Assembly (NCBI GenBank): GCA_017887885.1
Contig: JAGHHB010000018.1
Span: 1 to 32,563, forward strand
Source: Bacilli bacterium
GTDB taxonomy: Bacteria; Bacillota_I; Bacilli_A; RF39; UBA660
Direction: 5' to 3'
DNA: 32,563 nucleotides
Within the stretch, counting starts at the first letter, position 1. Every line of letters begins with the position of its first letter. Shown here one piece after another: positions 28,012 to 32,563 of the stretch. The notes below the pieces were generated by a model. It did no database searches. It had not been told where the DNA came from and saw only the letters and a program-made list of their open reading frames with translations. The translations under genes and the position numbers were made by a program.

Positions 28012-29346
28012 ATGAATTTAAATAGTAAAAACGATTCCCATACTGAAAATAATTCAGAATTTTCAAGTTCAAACTCCAATAATCTACATAACCAATTCGA
28101 TAATAACAATCAAAACTATCAATCTAACACCACAGCTAATAATATTATGAACAATAATAATCAAAATAATAATAATAATAATATTGAAACAAATGTTGAC
28201 ATTTTTAACATGCAACCTATTCCAAGCCCTATTCAGTCTGATACAGCGGATAACAGTAACTTATCAGGGACTATTCCTGAAAGTGATTCAAAAATCCCAA
28301 ACTCAAATCCTAATCTAAATAGTCAGCCTAATAACATTAACGAAACATCTAGTTTGAATAATACCACCAAAACAGACGAGGCCGCTTTTAACATATTCCC
28401 TACTCAAAATAACTCTAGTCAATTGATTGATGATGAATTATTGAAAGCTTTCATCGGAAATAATTATGAAAAAATTACCACCAAACCATTTAATTTTGCA
28501 GGATTCTTCTTTACAACATTTTATATGTTCTATAGAAAAATGTTTTTATACGCACTGATAGTCTTTTTAATAAATCTAGTTATATTAAATGTTATAAATG
28601 ATTCTTTCATTACAGCGGTCTTTAATTTTCTTGTCGGATTATTTGTAAATAAAATTTATTTACATCATGCAAATAACAAAATAAATAAAATTAAAATTAA
28701 TAATCCTCAAAAAAGTATCGACGAAATAAAAGGAATCTGCGCCTCTACCGGAGGAACCAGTATAGGAAAACTATTCTTGGGATTATTTGTAGAAATAATT
28801 ATTGGCATTGTGGTTTTAATAATCATGGCTATCATAGGAATTACGTCGGCCTTTGGTAATTTATTTTTTGGCGAGGAAGGAATAATAAAATTTGGTGCCC
28901 AAGATGGAACTTACGACGGTGTATTAATTTATGATAATTCCGTTACAATGTTAAATGAATTTAGTATTGCTATACCTGACAAATTTAAAGAAAGTAGATC
29001 TAACGGCAATGATAGCATAGTTTATGAATATAGTAGTGGTAATAATATTTTCAATAGCTGTTCATTTTCTTTTCGAGGTATAAGTGATTATTCATCAGCA
29101 GAAGAATTAATTAATCAAATGCAAAAATATTATATAAGTAATAATTCTTCTAGTGTAAAAAAGGAAAATATTAACGGAATATCTTGGTATTATTTCAACT
29201 ATAATAGTGCCTTTGGTCAAAATTATTATTATGGAACAACAAAGGATAATAAAGTCTATCTATTTGAATATGAAGTTCAAAAAGACACCGATTCATCTTG
29301 TTTATCGTATAAAGATCAAATTATAAACTCAATTAAATCAAAATAA
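28012..29346 (+). CDS. Asn-rich N-terminus plus DUF2628-like membrane region plus C-terminal domain
   Basis: About 130 residues of Asn/Ser-rich low complexity; NFAGFFFTTFYMFYRKMFLYALIVF resembles DUF2628; C-terminal soluble region after the last TM. Confidence 0.7.
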   Translation: MNLNSKNDSHTENNSEFSSSNSNNLHNQFDNNNQNYQSNTTANNIMNNNNQNNNNNNIETNVDIFNMQPIPSPIQSDTADNSNLSGTIPESDSKIPNSNPNLNSQPNNINETSSLNNTTKTDEAAFNIFPTQNNSSQLIDDELLKAFIGNNYEKITTKPFNFAGFFFTTFYMFYRKMFLYALIVFLINLVILNVINDSFITAVFNFLVGLFVNKIYLHHANNKINKIKINNPQKSIDEIKGICASTGGTSIGKLFLGLFVEIIIGIVVLIIMAIIGITSAFGNLFFGEEGIIKFGAQDGTYDGVLIYDNSVTMLNEFSIAIPDKFKESRSNGNDSIVYEYSSGNNIFNSCSFSFRGISDYSSAEELINQMQKYYISNNSSSVKKENINGISWYYFNYNSAFGQNYYYGTTKDNKVYLFEYEVQKDTDSSCLSYKDQIINSIKSK

Positions 29347-29556
29347 TTCTATAATTTTTGTCACATTACTTTTTTAAATAAAAGCAAATGATCTTCTACT
29401 TTATCAAATATTAAATTTAATAAAGAGAAATATTTATTAGTATAAAAAGACAAAGAAAGTGTACCAAAGTTAAGTCTAATAACATTTGAAAGCAATCCCT
29501 TTTTTCCACAAAGAAATCTTTCTATGACAATATCAGGAAAGATTTTTTCTTAATTT

Positions 29557-30303
29557 TTACATTGCAGTATAGCCACCATCAATTGGTAAAACCATTCCCG
29601 TAACATAACTTACCTCATCACTAGCTAAAAAAATCGCTCCGGCATTCGGTTCGCTCTCGCAACCATATCTCCGAGTGGAACAGTTAATTTCATATATCTT
29701 TTAAAAGCTTCTGTATTTAAAGTTTCATGAGTCAAATCTGTATCAAAATAACCAGGACAAATAGCATTACAAGTAATATTATATAGAGCCAATTCAGTCG
29801 CTACTGCTCTTGTAAAATTTATTACCCCACCTTTCAGCTACAGTATTCATTTCTATATTACCAACCAGCCCGTACATAGAAGCAATGTTAATAATTCTTC
29901 CATAATTATTTTTTATCACTATATTAGCAATTTCTCGTGTTACATAAAAAACACTATTTAGATCAGCACCAATAGTAAATTTTCACTCATCATCACTCAT
30001 ATTCAAAACACCATTATTTTTAGCATCTCCGGCACAATTTATTAAAATATCTACTTTTCCAAATTTTTTTCTTGTTAATTCAGCTGCCGCTTTAACTTCC
30101 AATATACTTGTAACATTACATTTAATTTGCAAACATTATATATCCAATTTTTCAACCTCTTCTTGCAATAATCTTAATCGTTCTAGTCTTCTTGCCATAA
30201 CAACTAGATTGGACCCTTCTTTATCAAAACACCTAGCCGTCTGGTCACCCAAACCACTAGAAGGCCTTGTAATCACTACTATTTTTCCTTTTAAATTAAA
30301 CAT
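29557..30303 (-). pseudogene. Decayed short-chain dehydrogenase/reductase (gluconate 5-dehydrogenase-like)
   Basis: Conceptual translation MFNLKGKIVVITRPSSGLG..[TAA]..VDILINCAGDAKNNGV..[TGA]..GRIINIASMYGLVGN..[frameshift]..KGGVINFTRAVATELALYNITCNAICPGYFDTDLT..[frameshift]..NAGAIFLASDEVSYVTGMVLPIDGGYTAM. Confidence 0.9.
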
Positions 30304-30539
30304 TTATTTTCCCTTCCTTTACTATTTTTTTAGTATAATATTTTAAAATAATATCAGTAATGAAAATTACTCGCTTGTCAGTTTAATTGACACCTAATAA
30401 AAATTACATAAAAATACATATTTATCTCATAATTCAACCATAATTATTAGATATAATATTTTCATAGTTTAAGAAAAACTATAGAAAGGTGATGATATTA
30501 TAAGGAAAAATTATTTTAATAATAAAGGAGGAAATTAAA

Positions 30540-30779
30540 ATGCAATTAAAAATAATTGGATCTGATTGTAGCAATGGAATGAAAATTATGAAAAACTTGA
30601 AAAAGGTCGAGAAAGACCTAAATATAAAACTTGATATTGAACAAATACCAATATCAAGTAAGGAAAAATATAATATAAAAATCATTCCAACAATCATGAT
30701 TAATGATAAAAAAATATCAGAAGGTTTTGTTCCTAGCGAAAGAGAATTGACTAAAATTTTAAAAGAAGAAACTATTTAA
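30540..30779 (+). CDS. Small thioredoxin-like protein, single active-site cysteine
   Basis: MQLKIIGSDCSNGMKIMKNLKKVEKDL..IKIIPTIMINDKKISEGFVPSERELTKIL: thioredoxin-like betaalphabeta with cis-Pro region; AAAGGAGG SD. Confidence 0.75.
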   Translation: MQLKIIGSDCSNGMKIMKNLKKVEKDLNIKLDIEQIPISSKEKYNIKIIPTIMINDKKISEGFVPSERELTKILKEETI

Positions 30780-30780
30780 T

Positions 30781-30824
30781 AATAAAAAGATGGATATCAT
30801 ATATTAAAATGCCATCTTTTTATT
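30781..30824. terminator. Intrinsic terminator
   Basis: AATAAAAAGATGG / CCATCTTTTTATT, 13-bp perfect stem. Confidence 0.9.
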
Positions 30825-30868
30825 ATAAATTTTCCTTAATCATATAATAATATTAATGGTGATTAATT

Positions 30869-31792
30869 ATGATAGTTAGACTTGGTTATGTAGCCATCAG
30901 TTTAGCAGTTAACGCTACAACATCTAGCCCATATACTTATAGCGAATATTTAAAAAATAATGATTTAAATAAATTAGACACAGTAATTAAATCAAATCTA
31001 ATTAATTTGGAAAAAATAATTGATTACAATATCAGAAATAATATTCATTTCTATCGACTTTCATCAAAGCTTATTCCATTAGCAACAAAGGACGAAATAG
31101 AATTTGATTATATCACACCATATAGATTATTTTATAATAAAATAGGTAATAAAATAAAAGATAATCACATACGAGTAGATTTTCATCCTGATCAATTTAC
31201 CGTTCTCAATAGTACAAATAGTCAGATTGTTAATAATACTATTAAAACCTTAAAGTATCATTATAATTTATTAGATGCACTTAAAATAAAAAATAAGCTT
31301 ATGATTATCCACGTTGGCAGTAGTGTATTAGGCAAAAAAAATTCCATAACAAGGTTTATTAATAACTTCAAAAAATTACCATCATATTTACAAAAATCTA
31401 TTGCAATTGAAAATGATGACAAAATATTTAATATCGAAGATTGTATACAAATATCTAAAGAATTAAATATACCTATTGTTTTAGATTATCATCATTATAA
31501 CTGCAATAAAAGTATCTTAGATATTCCAACTATCTTTGATAGTTGGAAAAATATAATTCCAAAAATTCACTTTTCTTCACCCAAAAATATCCGTGAATTT
31601 CGAAATCATAATGATTACATTAATTGTGACGATTTTATTGCCTTCATCAATATAATCAAAGATTTTGGAAAAGACGTAGATATCATGTTAGAAGCAAAAG
31701 CAAAAGATGATGCTATGTTTCGCTTAATACGAGAACTTAAATACAAAACAAATTATAAATTTATTGATGATACAACATTTGAAGTAAAATAG
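30869..31792 (+). CDS. uvsE: UV damage endonuclease (UvsE/UVDE family)
   Basis: RLGYVAISLAV..; FYRLSSKLIPLAT; RVDFHPDQFTVLNS; MIIHVGSSVLGK; IAIENDD; VLDYHHYNC; KIHFSSPK; DIMLEAKAKDDAM. Confidence 0.93.
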   Translation: MIVRLGYVAISLAVNATTSSPYTYSEYLKNNDLNKLDTVIKSNLINLEKIIDYNIRNNIHFYRLSSKLIPLATKDEIEFDYITPYRLFYNKIGNKIKDNHIRVDFHPDQFTVLNSTNSQIVNNTIKTLKYHYNLLDALKIKNKLMIIHVGSSVLGKKNSITRFINNFKKLPSYLQKSIAIENDDKIFNIEDCIQISKELNIPIVLDYHHYNCNKSILDIPTIFDSWKNIIPKIHFSSPKNIREFRNHNDYINCDDFIAFINIIKDFGKDVDIMLEAKAKDDAMFRLIRELKYKTNYKFIDDTTFEVK

Positions 31793-31994
31793 AAAAAATT
31801 ATTACACCTAGTAATAGTAATACATATAATATAAAAAGGAAATAAATTAATTTTCCCAAACTTTTTGAATTGTTCTTCATTCAGTAAGATAAAAGTTTAG
31901 TAACCATAAGTTTACTTTTTTATTATTTTTAATCTATAATTTTTTCGTCTCGACCATGAAAATAATAAAAAAATCGTAAAAATTAAAATTTTAA

Positions 31995-32023
31995 TTGACT
32001 TATTTACAAAATATTGGTATAAT
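31995..32023 (+). promoter_or_regulatory. SigA promoter of tRNA-Gly
   Basis: TTGACT (31995-32000), 17-nt spacer, TATAAT (32018-32023). Confidence 0.85.
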
Positions 32024-32040
32024 TATTTATGCCTACTGAT

Positions 32041-32114
32041 GCAGGTGTAGTTTAATGGTAGAACCTCAGCCTTCCAAGCTGACTGCGTGAGTTCGATTCT
32101 CATCACCTGCTCCA
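32041..32114 (+). tRNA. tRNA-Gly (anticodon UCC)
   Basis: Acceptor GCAGGTG/CACCTGC, anticodon stem TCAGC/GCTGA with loop CTTCCAA, GTTCGATTC T-loop, encoded CCA. Confidence 0.96.
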
Positions 32115-32155
32115 TTTATGAGAGTAAACAAACTTTTAGGTTTGTATAACATATA

Positions 32156-32190
32156 AAAGCCTAGTAAACCATTGTATTTACTGGGTTTTT
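32156..32190 (+). terminator. Intrinsic terminator downstream of tRNA-Gly
   Basis: AAAGCCTAGTAAA / TTTACTGGGTTTT (two G-U pairs) followed by TTTTG. Confidence 0.75.
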
Positions 32191-32216
32191 TGTTTGCCTA
32201 AAAGGAGCGTGATAAA

Positions 32217-32531
32217 ATGAATATTACTAGAAAAAACTTCCCTTTAGCACTAAAAGACAAGGTATTAGAAAATGTCAACAAACGTAAACTAAATATAACC
32301 TTTCTTAATGGTGCTATTATAGAGCCTAAAAATGCTAATATTAGATTTATAGAACCTTATAAGATAATATTTAAAAGCAAATCTTCTACCCCCACTAAAT
32401 ATTTAATTGCTTTAGTATTTGATGAAGAATTAGGAAGTAGTCTAACAATATTTATAAATGAAATTGGAGATACAAATAAATGTAGTATTACTAAATTAAT
32501 AAAAATTGTAAATGAAAATATATGTTTATAA
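32217..32531 (+). CDS. Hypothetical protein, 104 aa
   Basis: Complete ORF with AAAAGGAG SD; no family recognised. Confidence 0.65.
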   Translation: MNITRKNFPLALKDKVLENVNKRKLNITFLNGAIIEPKNANIRFIEPYKIIFKSKSSTPTKYLIALVFDEELGSSLTIFINEIGDTNKCSITKLIKIVNENICL

Positions 32532-32563
32532 ACAACTAACCCACTAAATACTAATTTATACAA

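Noticed and set aside
28120-28190. AAT-rich repeats as a possible CRISPR or satellite array
   Set aside because: They are Asn codons in a low-complexity coding region, with no regular repeat-spacer pattern.
29557-30303. TGA at a Trp position in the SDR as evidence for genetic code 4 (UGA=Trp)
   Set aside because: The same gene also has a TAA and two frameshifts; confident genes use TGG for Trp, and prfA and the M23 gene end properly at TGA, so this is pseudogene decay under the standard bacterial code.

Overview
AT-rich, low-GC Firmicutes-type chromosomal segment. Most of it is recognisable core genes: rpoE(delta)-argS-DUF1934; a class A PBP; prfA-prmC; an AlkD-like protein; T-box-tyrS; tilS-ftsH; divIC/ftsB-yabQ-yabP-spoVG-veg-yabG-rsmA; rlmH-yycJ-M23 peptidase-dnaB-rplI-rpsR-ssb-rpsF. 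The right part is more accessory: an ArsP_2-like permease, an OmpR-type two-component system next to a zinc-ribbon HtrA protease, a PHP phosphoesterase, an XRE regulator, an Asn-rich membrane protein, a decayed SDR gene, a thioredoxin-like protein, a UvsE-type UV endonuclease, and tRNA-Gly(UCC) followed by an unknown small ORF. The signals I consider most worth a second look are regulatory. (1) A promoter-driven 14-aa ORF at the left edge contains a 9-G homopolymer and base-pairing potential with its own initiation region. (2) A near-identical direct repeat (TTTTTAAGAAAA-NN-TTAAGAAA) with the same distance to a -10 lies upstream of both the two-component operon and htrA. (3) SigE-like promoter pairs with identical 13-nt spacing lie in front of yabP and yabG. 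(4) A candidate S6:S18-type leader lies upstream of rpsF. (5) Alternative RNA pairings follow the tRNA. I did not find a CRISPR array, phage defence island or transposon. Family calls are from reading the translated ORFs; no database search was run.
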